Part shown: in pieces, positions 12,154 through 35,900 of the stretch
Layout of the letters: every line of letters begins with the position of its first letter
Position numbering within the stretch: position 1 is the stretch's first letter
Source of the DNA: Atrina japonica
Taxonomy: Eukaryota > Mollusca > Bivalvia > Pterioida > Pinnidae
Length of the DNA: 64,000 bases
Reading direction: 5' to 3'
NCBI GenBank assembly: GCA_030159075.1
Contig: BROG01000533.1
Location: 124,001-188,000, forward strand
Notes under the pieces: model-generated
The model's input: the letters and a program-made list of their open reading frames with translations, nothing else
What the model was told of the DNA's origin: nothing
Database searches by the model: none
Translations under genes and position numbers: made by a program

Positions 12154-12231
<78 letters not shown>
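12154..12231. repeat. (AT)n microsatellite
   Basis: About 78 bp of pure AT immediately upstream of the kinase-Nudix acceptor. Confidence 0.95.
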
Positions 12232-12234
<3 letters not shown>

Positions 12235-12599
12235 GTTTGAGTTTGTTCGTTTGTATGTGTGAGTGTGTAATTTACAGTGTATATTTTGTACCTGTATCAG
12301 ATAAATATATTTTCTAATCTGGATATTTAGCTAACAATTACACCGTGAGTAAATTAAGAAGTAAACACGCTTATGAAAATATAAACAAAATTTTGTTTTC
12401 AAAAGTTCAAAAATGATTAGAATATAAAATGCCTGAATTCAGCACTGTGATACATGAATGTAGGAGAACACGACAATACACTTTCTATATAAGTTTCATG
12501 TGGTAACAGATTTTCTAACAGCTATGGTATCGAATCCCGATTACTGTTTCCACCTACGACTCTAAAACGGCCAGTGATGCTTCTTTTGTAAAACATTCG

Positions 12600-13500
12600 A
12601 CATACAAGAGGCCCATTTGGGCTACATCGCTCATCTGAACTGTGTTGGTATCTTACAAATATGGGAATTTCAATTTACAAATTACTATAACACTCCTTAG
12701 GAGTGGTGAAGACTTAAAATGAATCATTTCCAAAGAAGGATACTCCCTACTCTCCCTCACATAAATTGAATGCATCATAATGAATAAATGGGGGAGAAAA
12801 TAAAAGAAATCATACAAAAATGAATGAAAATAACAAAGTCTAGAGAGACGTCAAAATCGCGTAGAATGTTATATTAAAAATTATTAATTTGATATATACA
12901 ATTTTATCTAGGAAGTGGGAAAAATGCCATCCTCCCTCATTTTTGCAGTCTTCAAAAATGTTAAAAAAATTAAATTTCAGCAAAATTATTTCAGGAAAGC
13001 ATTTATCTACCTTATTACAGGTAAAACACATAAAATGAATGCATCACAATGAATAAATGCCGAGAAAATCAAAGAAATCATACAAAAATGGATGAAAAAG
13101 TCTAAAAAGACGAAAAAACGCGTCAACAATTTATTTTCCGATTTCTACGAAATTAACAAACTTAAATCATATATTTAAGTTAATAACTCAGATGTAATTA
13201 GTTTTTCAATCCATGCAGCAGTTCTGGAGAAGATTTTAAGGAGGGGTACCCATGGGGCCTCTTTTGCTTCCTATAATGTTTCATCAAAATCCCTTCAGCG
13301 TTTTGGAAGAAGCTGATAGTGTGGGGAAAATGCCCCCTCAGTTTTGCAGTCTTAAAAATTCATAAAAAAATTCAAAAAATCACTCAGATGCAATTAGTTT
13401 TTCAATCAATGGAGCAGTTCTGGGGGAGAATATTTTAAAGACGGGTACCCCTGGGGCTTCTTGGCCTCTTTTGTCCCACCCTGCAAACAATGAAAGAAAT
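12600..13500. repeat. Diverged direct repeats, probable unclassified transposon remnants
   Basis: Two pairs are visible. 12765-12860 resembles 13030-13125 ('gaatgcatca(t/c)aatgaataaatg...aaatcatacaaaaatg'). 13190-13270 resembles 13380-13470 ('cagatg(t/c)aattagtttttcaatc(c/a)atg...gcagttctgg...ggggtaccc'). 12610-12640 carries 'gaggcccatttgggctacatcgctcatctga'. No intact ORF. Confidence 0.6.
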
Positions 13501-13729
13501 TAACATTTTGTCTGACTTTACGTAAATGTATCCCTAAAAATCTAATACATTTGAAAACGTCGCTCACATTCAAACAAACATTTTATCTGACATTAGGTGA
13601 TTGAAGCTCTAAACATTGGGCACACTTGTAAATATTCAATGTTTACACACAAAGTTATCTTCGACAAATATTTGGCGGTAATCATCGCTGTGAAGTAAAC
13701 AGTATTTTGTTGTTTAGATCCGTTCATCG

Positions 13730-13870
13730 AACTAGAAAGGTTTCCATGGAACATTTGCGACGGGTGTGGCATGCCAGCAGAAGACGCTGACTCCTTCCGG
13801 ACACCTGGACTTATCCCGTTTGGGATTCGTAATTGTTCTTCATGTTGAGACCATTTGCACATCTAATTCG
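13730..13870. repeat. Dispersed repeat fragment
   Basis: 'ttccatggaacatttgcgac...gcatgccagcagaagacgctgactccttccggac' is nearly identical to 30328-30392. Its continuation 'cccgtttgggattcgtaattgttcttcatgttgagacc' recurs diverged at 52712-52755. Confidence 0.75.
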
Positions 13871-13964
13871 TTGTGTTATGATGGACTTGAGTTTTGATTA
13901 TTGATTGGTACTTCTTCAATTTTACTTAGAATAATACGTGACTGTTAGAAATATATAATTCCGT

Positions 13965-14225
13965 TCGTTCCGTAGCCATGTCCGCTATTTAGTAAGACCG
14001 CATACTTTCAATTTTGAGATTGATATTTATGTTCATTGTGATGTGATGGAACTTCTTATATGTATAATATTGTTGTGTAACTGTTAAACAGATTTATTTT
14101 CCCGTTCCGTAGCCATGTCCACTATTTAGTAAGACCGCATAGTTAAATTTACTTTCACTTTTAATTTAAGGTCGACGTAAATGTTCATTGTAGTGACATT
14201 GGGACTTGTTAATTGTATTACATTT
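13965..14225. repeat. Direct repeat, two ~135 bp units
   Basis: 'gttccgtagccatgtcc(g/a)ctatttagtaagaccgcata' occurs at about 13969 and 14104, followed in each by 'atgttcattgt(g/a)(a/g)tg'. No coding content. Confidence 0.7.
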
Positions 14226-14644
14226 TGTCACCCACGCCGGAAAAACAAAGAATGTGAAAAGTCTTAGTAACTTACCAAAGTAAGAATCCCGTTTTACTTT
14301 CAAGCAACAAGCATTCGAACAGACAGATCAGAGCCTAGATGCGCTTCCTCCTTTTTCTCCTCTAGTTAGGTAAATCCGAAATAGGACTAAAACAGTCACT
14401 GATGTCATTTTCAAAAATAACATTTTGTATCAACCAAGGAAAACTCGTTTACATTCAGCACTTGTTCCATGAATAAATACGTATATTATGTTTTTCAGTA
14501 TTTGTCATATTTTCAACACTTATATCTAAATATATTTGTAATTTAATGATAATAGTAATTTCTGAGCATATTTTATAGATAACAAGGCTTAAAGGGATAT
14601 AACTCTTTGTAAAAAATAGTATACATTTATATTAATTCTAGTAC

Positions 14645-14646
<2 letters not shown>

Positions 14647-14722
<76 letters not shown>

Positions 14723-14738
14723 CACACACACACACACA
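14647..14738. repeat. (AT)n / (AC)n microsatellite
   Basis: About 70 bp of AT followed by a short (CA)n run. Confidence 0.95.
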
Positions 14739-14767
14739 CTAGTATATCACGAATACAGAATTAACAA

Positions 14768-14875
14768 GGTACCTACAAACTCACCATGCTCTGATTTAGT
14801 TAGAACTAACGACCTTCGAGAACAATCGCCTGGTTTTCATGCACGACGCCCTAAACCACCCGGGTGTCTATAAAT
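14768..14875 (-). repeat. tRNA-like repeat, possible SINE head
   Basis: The minus strand reads 'acccgggtggtttagggcg' (A-box-like) and, about 50 nt on, 'ggtcgttagttctaac' (weak B-box-like). It is too decayed to be a tRNA gene. Confidence 0.35.
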
Positions 14876-15257
14876 TCACAATAAATGATTCGATAGCAGC
14901 GTTTCAGGGTTCCGAACATGAAAACTCAGTCGTAGAGATAGAGTTGAAAGGTATTATCCAAAGTAATTAACATTGGATATGAATGCATATTACCCTTTTT
15001 GTCTTTCTGATTTAGTTACCCATATTGTCTACTTTCATACTACACAAGTATTGTGATGTGGCGAAACTTCAGTTAGTGAGATTTTATACAGTGATGTATT
15101 AGAGTTTATGTAGTGGTATAAGCTACAGTAACAATAGTAAACATTGGACACCGTTTATACGTCTTCTATGTAGTGAGGGATTTCGCTAATTACTGCACAT
15201 TGTTAAATCACTGAATTGTGACCGTGCAAGTTGTTTCTATGTTGCTTCTCATTTTTA

Positions 15258-15609
15258 AAGGAGCATTATCTGTTTACCAAAAAACATTATTTCAGTTTTT
15301 CCTACATGTACTTGATGTACAACAAAAAATAAGAGCTGTAAACGGGCTTAACATTCTTATATTCCTATATATTGTGTGAAAATATGGTTAGGTCCATTGC
15401 GGTACTCATATCCAAATAGTAAGGTTGAGTTAATCAATTGCAGTCGAAAAAGTGCAAACAATCAGTTTCTCAAGCGGTTTCACAAAATATATAGGAATAT
15501 AAGAATGTTTCATGCCTTTGCCTATCTCTTTTATGTTATTGTATATTAATCTAAGCAGTAAAAAGGGGGAACAAAATTAAAAAAAAAAACCAGCTAATGA
15601 CCCTTTAAT
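15258..15609. repeat. Foldback MITE, ~350 bp (AAAGGGRCATTA family)
   Basis: Ends are 'aaaggagcattatctgttta' and 'cagctaatgaccctttaa'. Internally 'attcttatattcctatatattgtgtgaaaat' is inverted as 'cacaaaatatataggaatataagaat'. Relatives are at 34838-35062, 44005-44225, 57125-57372 and 58413-58729. No ORF. Confidence 0.8.
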
Positions 15610-15745
15610 AATTAAATAGTATTTTGAATGAAGGTCTGTTAATATGGAAGTGTCTCAGAGCTTTATATTAGCACATGACCATGGTGTTGTCATCAATTAT
15701 ATAGCCTGTTTACTATTACATACAGATAATTATCGCGAAAAGGTA

Positions 15746-16054
15746 TTAGGTCGAATTCATTTTAATGAAGTCCATTAGCTTATTAATGCCTTTGGGTCTG
15801 AAAGACTGTAGTCTGTGCATCCAAAATTTTTCTTTACGTTTTCGCTCCGCATCACTCCAATTAGGATTGTGATCAATAACCACGACTGTCATGTCCTCCC
15901 ATTTATGACCCTCAAGGTTGAAATGGTCACCAACAGTTTCCCTGAGCTTTTTAGTTTTAATGGTGGACCGGTGGTTATTAATGCGTCTGCGGAGGTCTCC
16001 AATTTCACCAACATATTGTTTCTGATAAACTTTGAGACAGACGCAGTTGTTAGT
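15746..16054 (-). pseudogene. GIY-YIG endonuclease fragment of a Penelope-like retroelement
   Basis: A roughly 102-codon open stretch bounded by stops, without an initiator. It shows KQYVGEIGDLRRRINNHRS, then GDHF, VVVIDHN, WSDAERKRKEKFW and a terminal 'FRPKGINKL' motif. This is the order seen in the C-terminal GIY-YIG nuclease of Penelope-like elements. The family's nuclease nicks target DNA for retrotransposition. The N-terminal GIY part is degraded and no reverse transcriptase is attached, so it is a relic. Confidence 0.75.
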
Positions 16055-16127
16055 CTAACATGATGTGCTTTGTAGAATCATATAGCTGCGTCCTGTGGTA
16101 GTGCTGCTGAAGTTATTGGTATCGTTG

Positions 16128-16128
<1 letters not shown>

Positions 16129-16202
<74 letters not shown>
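16129..16202. repeat. (AT)n microsatellite
   Basis: About 72 bp of pure AT adjacent to the GIY-YIG relic. Confidence 0.95.
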
Positions 16203-16860
16203 CATTGCAAACTGCGTTTAAGATTCATCATGTTCATGAACTTGATAATTATTATCATGATCCACTTTTTGGTAAACCCCTGGTAAATCAAAAAGTGGGA
16301 AAATGATAGATTTTTTTAAGTGCTTAACTGATTTGAATATATAAACAGTTTCCTCTCGTCTTAAAGCATTCCTTACAATGACGAATATCTCTTATATTTA
16401 TAGTGTCTCTAATATTTCTGTATTTCAATAACAAGCACAACAAAATTAATATTACACTACTGTATATTTCATTTACAGTCCAAATCCACCAAAGATATTC
16501 AGTTGCGCCTTCAGGTATATCTGAAAGTATACATGAAACATTTCTGTATGAAATACAAAACCTTCAAAATTGTCCTTATTTTGTCTGCACGCTAATATGA
16601 ATAACCGTGACGTAATGGGACAACTCGAAAATGCTCATTTGAAGATGATGATCTACAAAAGGTTATAGCATACTTTTTATGGATATATTTAGATAATTTT
16701 CAAAACTTTGAGGACCATATTTTATATAATCTGGAGTTTAAAGTTTGAGGTTAAGTAAAAGTTTGCAAAATTTAAGACGAATTCTTTCACTAATACTATT
16801 ACTGGAAAACTCCGACATTGATCACCATATAATTATATCTGTTGTACTCTTTTATCAAAT

Positions 16861-17137
16861 ATGTTTGTTTGTTTGTTTGTTTATTGTTGTTTAACGTCCC
16901 ACTCAAGAATATTTCACTCAAATGCCGGTGAAGGGCTTCAAATTGTGGCCTATGCTCGGCACTTACTGCCATTGAGCAGTGAGGGTTCTTTAACGTGCCG
17001 ACACCTACTGTGACACGGGACCTCCAGTTTTTACTGTCTCATCCGAAAGACAGGAAACCAACCTGTCGCCGGCGGGACTCGAACTCACGACCTCACGATC
17101 CAGAGTCGAGCGCGCTACCGACTGAGCCAGGCCGGCT
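16861..17137 (-). mobile_element. tRNA-headed SINE, full-length
   Basis: Read on the minus strand, the head is 'gccggcctggctcagtcggtagcgcgctcgactctggatc' with an A box (TGGCTCAGTCGG) and a B box (GAGTTCGAGTCC). A conserved ~150 bp body follows ('cccgtgtcacagtaggtgtcggcacgttaaagaaccctcactgc', 'gagtgggacgttaaacaac'). It ends in an (AAAC)n tail at 16861-16882. The body looks like the conserved central domain of molluscan SINEs; the exact family name is uncertain. It carries internal Pol III promoter boxes and no protein. Confidence 0.85.
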
Positions 17138-17459
17138 CTTTTATCAAATAATTCATGTTGACACAGAACTGAAAGGGTTATTTAAACGCCCCCATTTAAA
17201 AACTTCGTATATTGCTCTGTTACCTCTTGATACTTGTTTTAAAAAGGAACCAAATATCAAACCTAAGTAATTAAAATCATTATTAATGTTCACAATTTGG
17301 CTATTTAATTTAAATTCTAATTTTCTAAAAAAATCCCTACCTCTGCTAATTATCAAATTTTTGTTATTAAATTTAAATTCTAAATTTTCCGCATTCCTTT
17401 AAACTCCATTTCTTTCAGTAATCGTCGGGTGATTCTGTCATCCATAACAGTGTCGTGCG

Positions 17460-17548
17460 CATTAATATAAAAAATCTCAGATACCAAAGTATAAATCCAG
17501 GATATAGATACAAATCTGGTAAAAATGGACAAACTCTGGAAACTTAAC
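17460..17548 (-). repeat. 3'-end fragment of reverse-transcriptase retroelement
   Basis: 'aaatctcagataccaaagtataaatccaggatatagatacaaatctggtaaaaatggacaaac' is the reverse complement of the downstream part of the relics at 34557-34625 and 43735-43800, and matches 26730-26800 and 60808-60890. Confidence 0.7.
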
Positions 17549-17549
17549 T

Positions 17550-18500
17550 AGAGTTAAATGTTTTATATATACATCAAGATTTGTATCAATCATATCTGAT
17601 GCAGTTTTCTAGAAAATTGTGAAGATCATTCAAATCGACAGAAAATAAAAATTAACATGGACAATCCTGGATTTAACTGGCTGTACATATTTACGATTAT
17701 GTTAAGTATATCTAATTTATATTATAAGACATTGACTTAAACCAAAATGCATTTCTGCAAACTGCATCTTTTCAAAATCAACAAAAGCACAAAAGGATTT
17801 CTTTCTTTTTAGTTTTAAAAATTTTCAAATAGCCGGCATGTGAATTTAAAAAATATTATCTGGTGTAGAGTATTTTTTTTTAAATCCGTTTGATTCTCTT
17901 GTTATATTTCAAATTCGTCTGAAAATATATTTGATTAATGTTGCATTAAATAATTTTCAGACACAGCTTGATATAGTAATAGGTCTATAATTCTTTCGAT
18001 CTTTCACCGCCCCTTTGTTTTTACGAGTTAATGGTACAGTAACTCAGTTATGTCACCGCACAACTGCAGCAGAGACAAAACCAAAACACATTCTTAGTAG
18101 GAGGTTAACTGCCCATTTAAATGACGGGAAATGTGCAAATATATGTTAATATTATCGACACAATCCAACATCAAGTTTAAAATTTTCAAATAACACTGTA
18201 ATATAATTTTGTTTAGTTTTGAGTTTTTTAAAAAAAAAATATCGCTCCGCTTAAAAATAAAGTTCAAGAGAAGTTGCCCAAATATTTGCTATACAAACCC
18301 AGCTTTATGTCCTTCATGAGTATTGTGATATCTCTTACTTGTTATAAATGTTACTGAATTGCCAATTACTTAAATATTTTTACGCATTAAAATTGAAAAT
18401 GTCAATATCATTTGCAATGTGTGAAGACAGTATTGCAATATGGATTGGTCCATTTTAATTCTAATTCGGTGGAATTGTTTAGTAATCTGCAGGATGATAA
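17550..18500. other. AT-rich DNA downstream of the EF-hand gene
   Basis: No recognisable gene or repeat family. It would contain the 3' UTR of the minus-strand EF-hand gene if exon 18501-18562 is terminal. Confidence 0.45.
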
Positions 18501-29211
<10,711 letters not shown>

Positions 29212-30000
29212 GTCCAGTTTTTATCTATGGTGAGAAGTTTGTTGATATAAATATGATGAATTTACAAAATAAATAAATGTCGGCGTAGTAGTTTGCATTA
29301 CTTTTTCTGATGATGACAGATACACAAATATATAAAATGTACCAGTAGAAAGAGAAAAAACACGAATTACTTGTGGTATTTTCGAAAGCGGAGCTCTCCC
29401 AAAATCTCCCTCAACATTTCTCGTGTTCTGATGTTGAACCATTCTCATCAAATCTCGACAGGGCTATGTTCTGGCGACAGAATTTGCTCTTTGATTTGCA
29501 TTTTTACTAATATTTTGTACAGACAATTTCAATAAATAAACGTAGTTTTATACAAATGATCGTTCATGCCGAAATACTAGTATTTTGCGAAATGGTATTT
29601 TTTTATGTATGTGTATAGCTCTTATTTGTTATCTGTACATCAGGTACAAGTAGTAAAGGTAGAAACAATCCAGATATATCTTTTGGTTAACACATTAAAT
29701 GGCGCTTTAATGGAAGTAAGTTTACTTACCACTTGTATCCTACAGTATCTGTATGTATTCCATATGTTATGCTGTATCTCTTAAGCTAAAAAGACGTAAA
29801 CATAATGACGAAATGAAAACTGATTCAAATTAATTCAGTTTCAGTATCCTTTAAACAACATCTGGTTCTTACATATGTCAAAGATGCATTAGATACGTAT
29901 AAACAATAGGGATTTAGTGAAATAACTACATAACGGGGAAAAAATACCTCACATAATTGACTTATGTATGTTATTTTACGTTGTACAGCAGTCGTTGAAA
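29212..30000 (-). promoter_or_regulatory. EF-hand gene upstream region, duplicated elsewhere
   Basis: 29212-29460 and 29560-29960 correspond to 33375-33600 plus 34980-35330, and to the matching parts of copy B. This is therefore the presumed promoter/5' UTR of the EF-hand gene, and its paralogues have been copied into the tandem unit. A TATA-like 'tttatatattt' lies on the minus strand near 29330-29340. No experimental TSS can be inferred. Confidence 0.45.
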
Positions 30001-30299
30001 TGTTAGGTACAATCGGTTAATTCACGGGAAACTAATTCACAAATAGTCAGTCATCCTGATAATGTTCATCTGCTTCTGTGTTTGTTTCTAACTTGTATTA
30101 ATTGACAAAACTTAAATTCTAAAATGCGCACTTTCAAACAATTTAAATAATGCTTTTTTCTTTGTCGTTAGATGTTTCTTATGAAGTCCCCTCTCAGAGA
30201 TATAAGATAGTATTCTGGATCACGGCCACAGACAGTGACTCCGTTTCAAAAATCATGTTTTTCACCGAACTTGACCTCATCACCAAACTTGACCTTTTT

Positions 30300-30516
<217 letters not shown>

Positions 30517-30889
30517 GCTATTAAATCGAACCTTTATTTATGTAGGCTGAAAAAATATATTGCCGTAGTTTAATATATCGTGCATATATTGCCTAGAATG
30601 AATAAAATACCCCGACGACTGATATTCCTACATAAAAACACATGAAGGGAAATGTTGCATTTTAAGCTTTTGGGTATTTTTATATTGGTTTAAGTTGAAT
30701 CAATGCCCACTGGGTTTTATTATATATATTGTCAGTAGTCTGGTTGTTTCTTCCCTGGTATTCTATAAGCGGATTTTCTCGTCGACCATTAAAGCTGGCC
30801 GCCACCATTTTAATACCAAAAACTTATTTTAATATTGGCAATAATAATTATGTTAATTATATGTGCATGCATATCTTTATGTGTGATTA

Positions 30890-30962
30890 TTCTTTTATTT
30901 ATTTATTTTATTTATTTATTTTATTTTATTTTATTTTACTTTTTTATTTTTTTTTTATTTGC
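30890..30962. repeat. (TTTAT)n-rich low-complexity tract
   Basis: TTTAT/TTTA run; the frames crossing it are Tyr/Phe/Leu strings without meaning. Confidence 0.85.
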
Positions 30963-31209
30963 GTTATTATTGAGCATAAATGATATTGATCGCTATTTTG
31001 TGCTAATATATGTATGGTTGTAAAATATTATAATTTTGTAGAAATGTGTGATTATCTTAAATCAACTTTTATACTGTCGATATATAAAACCATGACTATT
31101 AACATGTATATTTGTTTGAAGCTGAATAAAGACACTTACAAAGAACAAAATATTACTGAAAAATTGTTGTGGCGTAAAGTGACAGGTAAAAAAACAAAAA
31201 CAAAAATTT

Positions 31210-31675
31210 AAATATATGCTGTTAATGAACCTAATCATCTATCGTTCTGTCCTTAATGGCGTTTCCTATACATCTATGCTGTATGTGGGGAGTTATTTTG
31301 TCCACGATGTTTTATTAAAACCAAATCGTAAACTTCATTTACGCGCACCGTTAACAGACTCAGTTTAATATACCGCATCTCAAACTTATATGCAACAAAC
31401 ATTGATCAGGGTTTTAAAGAAACCCTAAGGCTATCGCAGTATCCTATTTGATAACAGTGATGAAATTGATGACGCATTATCACTTATGAAAATTTAACTG
31501 CAATTTTGTAAAATGTTGTTTTTATATAACAAACTTGAATTTATTCCCCGGCCTTAGTACTATTTTGTCTGTAATGAAATGTCGACTAATTACATTATCT
31601 TGTATTTTTGTACTGAAAGAACATACTCCGATGTCCATTCAACTTTAAAAATATTTGTCACTGAGAAAATGTTTG
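31210..31675. other. Unassigned AT-rich DNA
   Basis: No gene or repeat recognised. Confidence 0.4.
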
Positions 31676-31679
31676 CATA

Positions 31680-32350
31680 TTGTAAAAGAAAGCAACATGA
31701 TGCATATTTATATATACAAAACTGCCAATGCAATATACAGGCACTTCTTATGTTGATTGCTCTTCGTTCTATCTATACACCGAAATACTCATATAATGAA
31801 TTAAAATTTCCTGTCCCCAAGATATTAGTTAGTAACAACTTCTACTAATTTGATAAAGTCATCCAACATATTTGATGACGTCTTTAGAAGCAGAATTAAT
31901 TTCAAATTTGTATACACAAATAAATTAAGAAATGACATGCAATAAATATAAAACCACACAAATGTTTCTTTCGGTATCATAAGACTGCACGTGAGCGTAA
32001 CTCTCGTTGAATCCATCTGCTACAACGATCGCGTGCCGTCTAATGATATAACTGGAGTTGTAAAAAGATGCAATAAAGTTTATTGAATTCCATTTCCGTA
32101 AACAATTTATTTATTTCTATGATAAAGTTATTCAGTGAACATGCATGTTTGAACATAACCAATTGTCTAAAGTGCATATGTTTATAATCAATTAAGTACT
32201 TCCGACATACAAAACCACAAAAATGTTTCTTTTTATACCATTAGACTGCACGCGAGCGTAGCTATCGATGAATCCATCCGCTACAACGATCGCGTGCCTT
32301 CTAATGATATAACTGGAGTTGTAAAATGTTGCAATAAAATATAATGTTTG
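31680..32350. repeat. Left flanking paralogous block
   Basis: 31680-32200 parallels 51280-52260 ('ccaatgcaatatacag', 'gaattaaaatttcctgtccccaa', 'acttctactaatttgataa', 'atataactggagttgtaaaa(a)g(a)tgcaataaa'). Within it, 31970-32095 and 32232-32345 are an internal direct repeat carrying 'gctacaacgatcgcgtgcc'. It ends just before the Tc1-like element. Confidence 0.7.
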
Positions 32351-32479
32351 ATGGAATTGAACATGTAGTTTAGTAATTTCATTTATAGATTCATATGCAA
32401 ATTATCATGTTGCATTATGTATTATTATTTCATATAATGGGTTGTCTTTCAATTCAAACATCAAATTACGGATAATGTC

Positions 32480-33320
32480 CATTATGTTTTATACGAACAG
32501 TCACTGAAAGGGGATGCAAAAAAGTTTAATAGCGTGTATGACCGCCATTTTCATCGATGCTTTTTCACGCCTAACACGCATTGAACGAACCAGGTTATGC
32601 AGAAATGCCTGGGGAACATTCCGCCATAAAGAAGGACGCAACGCGTTCAACATAGCAGAAGGTTTTGGCTCTTGACGTAGATGTCGTTCCATTTCATCCC
32701 AAACATGTTCTATAGGCGACAAATCCGGTGTCATCGCAGGCCAGGGTAGCACATTCACGTTTTGCTGCTGTAAATAGTCACTAACAACGCGTGCGGTGTG
32801 CGGTCATGCGTTGCCATGCTACAGAATGACGTAACGCTGGTTGTTGTGAATGAATGAATGACGTGCTGATGTATATTATCGTCACGGTAGCATACGCCGG
32901 TTAAATAGCCCTTCACCATCATCAAAGGGGTCCTTCCATGTGTTGTAATTCCACACCAGACCATAACGCTCCCCCCGCCGAATTGGCACGACGGTAAGCC
33001 CTAACACGACCGTCACTGCTGTCAAGTTAAAATCTTGACTCATCGTAAACAAAACTTCCTCCCAATCTTTGTTATTTAAACAACTATGCCAGAGCACAAC
33101 AGGACGGATAACAAGTCGTCGAGGACGGATGTTGGCATGTCGCAATGTTCCTTACGGTACGAGGACTTATTCATCGATGCCCAGGGATGCTTCTAGCGGT
33201 CAAAGAAGCCGATTGGAATCGATAACGCAAATATGACGTTCGTATCCTGTACGTATATCCTGCCGACGTGACGTCACACGCGCGCGTTCTGATCATGGGC
33301 GGTCCCGACCGGTGCCAGTT
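32480..33320 (-). pseudogene. Tc1/mariner transposase relic (frameshifted)
   Basis: Three overlapping minus frames carry successive parts of a Tc1-type DDE transposase. 32882-33145 holds a WEEVLFT-like segment. 32755-32964 holds MVWCGITTHGRTPLMMVKG and a decayed HDRTPH. 32501-32758 holds WPAMTPDLSPIEHVWDEMERHLR in part, the end of the DD34E triad. At least two frameshifts separate them, so it cannot make an intact enzyme. The upstream end interrupts a copy of EF-hand exon 1 near 33325. Clear terminal inverted repeats were not identified. Confidence 0.85.
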
Positions 33321-33324
33321 TGCT

Positions 33325-33600
33325 GTTTTCAGTAACACAATAAATCATCTGAATAATCTCATGTTCTTCATGTCTAGTTTCATCTATGGTAAGAAGTTTG
33401 TTGATATAAGTATGATGAATTTACAAAAATAAACAAATAATAAATAACAAATAATGTCTGCGTAGTAGTTTGAATTACCTTCTGATGATGACATATACAC
33501 AGATATGTCAAATGTACCAGTTGAAAGAGAAAAAACACGAATTACTGGTGGTATTGAAATTCGCTTAATATTTTTAAACAATTGTACTGGCAGACGGTCA
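33325..33600 (-). pseudogene. Broken copy of EF-hand exon 1 and upstream region (copy A)
   Basis: The minus strand from 33371 reads ATGAAGAACATGAGATTATTCAGATGA, equivalent to EF-hand exon 1 with a stop at codon 9 (TGA for GGA). The match ends at the Tc1-derived sequence. Upstream similarity to 29212-29390 is strong. Confidence 0.8.
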
Positions 33601-33819
33601 GTTCTGAGAAATCTCTATCTAAAACTCCCTGAAATTTTCTAGAGTAATTTATTCAAATTATCGTGCATGTTGAAATACTAGTATTTTGCGAACTGGTCGT
33701 TGGAAATAATGGAAATTGGTAGGAATTGGTAATTGGCGAGAACTGGTCGTCTGCCAGCACATTTGTTAAAAGATATTAAGTGAATTTCAATATATGAAAT
33801 CATCTCTTTACACATATTC

Positions 33820-34555
33820 TATTATATATTGATATTTGTTGTTGTCTTTCATCACATTGTCAGCATATCTATGGGAACCAATTGTACTCCTTTATTGGCT
33901 GCCCTGTTCCTTAATTCATATGAAGCAGATTTCATTCAGAAACTGCTGAATCAAAAGAAGAAAAAGTTAGTGGTGTCCTTTAATTTGACATTTAGATATA
34001 TCGACGGCGTTTTGCCAATTAGTAATGACAATTTTCATACATATGTCAATGCGATATATCCCGGCGATCTAGAAATTAATGATACAGCAGAATCAAGCAC
34101 ACACACTTAATATTTAGACATTTTACTTACTATAGACGGGAAATTAAGAACTAAGCTGTACGACAAACGTGACGATTTCGGCTTTCCCATTGTTAATTTT
34201 CCACATTTAAATAGTAATATCCCACAATTACCTGTATACGGAGTTTACATTTCACAAATGATCCGATATGCCAGGGCGTGTTCATCTTTGAATATTTCAT
34301 ATACTCACTGACAAATTATTGACACAGGGATATCGAAAACCGCGTTTTATGTCAACGTTCCACATATTCACGGTCGGTATAATAGTCTGTTTGCGAGTAC
34401 TCTGTTTCACTATGTTGAGTTACCTGTTCGATGGCGGTTGTTGAGACGTCTGTACCAATTATGGCGAGGATTCGTTCCTCACGTACTACATTTTAATTTG
34501 ACTATTGATGTTTACTCCTCAATGAGACCCGATTCCACCTTTTGATTTCAAGAGG
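33820..34555 (+). pseudogene. Reverse-transcriptase relic (Penelope-like suspected), copy A
   Basis: The frame from about 33829 carries ISMGTNCTPLLAALFLNSYE, then FRYIDGVLPISNDNFH. The YxDD catalytic motif reads YIDG, so the active site is lost. After a stop at 34108, homology continues (LYDKRDDFGFPIVNF, YGVYISQMIRYARACS) and stops again. The IPMGTNC-type RT motif order is characteristic of a retroelement class common in molluscs; assignment to Penelope-like elements is inference. It is inserted between two halves of the EF-hand upstream duplicate. Confidence 0.8.
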
Positions 34556-34837
34556 TCCGTGTTTGTCCATTTTTTACCAGATTTGTACCTATATCCTGGA
34601 TATCCTAGTGATTTAAACTTTGGTATAAAAGACTTTTTATATAGTTCCCGATTAAGTTTCCATGTAAATTATATAGAGATGGGACATATTAACATCGACT
34701 TAAACCTCGATAGTTTTCTTTTTTCAGCAAGAGTTATGCTATTATATAAGAACCTCACAAAGCGCTTTGACACTTTTCCTCTTAATTTCATTCACATGAG
34801 CTGTAAGTGGTTCAAAATCCTAAATCAATTCAATAAA

Positions 34838-35062
34838 AATTCTTAAATCCCTATATATTTTGTGAAAATTGCTTGAGAAACCCAAGTTAATTAACTCGAC
34901 ATTACTATTTGTATATGAATACTACACTGGATCTGACCTTATTTTCACAACATATAGAGGAATATAGGATTTTTATGCCTGTGTATAGCTCTTATTTGTT
35001 ATTGTAGAAGTAGTGAATGTAGAAACAATCGCAATATTTAGGAACCACAGTTAATGACCTTT
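34838..35062. repeat. MITE (AAAGGGRCATTA family), copy A
   Basis: 'attcttaaatccctatatattttgtgaaaat' and inverted 'attttcacaacatatagaggaatatagga' with end 'cagttaatgaccttttaat'; related to 15258-15609. Confidence 0.65.
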
Positions 35063-35337
35063 TAATGAATGTATGTTTACTTACTATTTGTATCCTACAG
35101 TACCTGTATGTAGTCCAAATGTTATGCCGCTATAACTTAAGCTAAGAAGGTAAGAAGACGTACACATATCAACGACATGTAAACTGATTCAATTTAGTTC
35201 AGTTTCATTACTCTTCAAACAACATCTGTTTGTTACATATGATAATGAAGCATTACATACGTATAAACAATAGGGATTAAGTGAAATAAAAACATAACGA
35301 GGCAAACATTGTTTGTAATGAGAATTCATTATACAGG

Positions 35338-35899
<562 letters not shown>

Positions 35900-35900
<1 letters not shown>

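Noticed and set aside
15815..16063. 82-codon plus frame at the GIY-YIG relic
   Set aside because: The meaningful reading is on the minus strand; this is its antisense shadow.
34559..34846. 95-codon plus frame after the RT relic
   Set aside because: It translates the 3' region of the retroelement, which recurs as noncoding fragments at 17460, 26720 and 60808.
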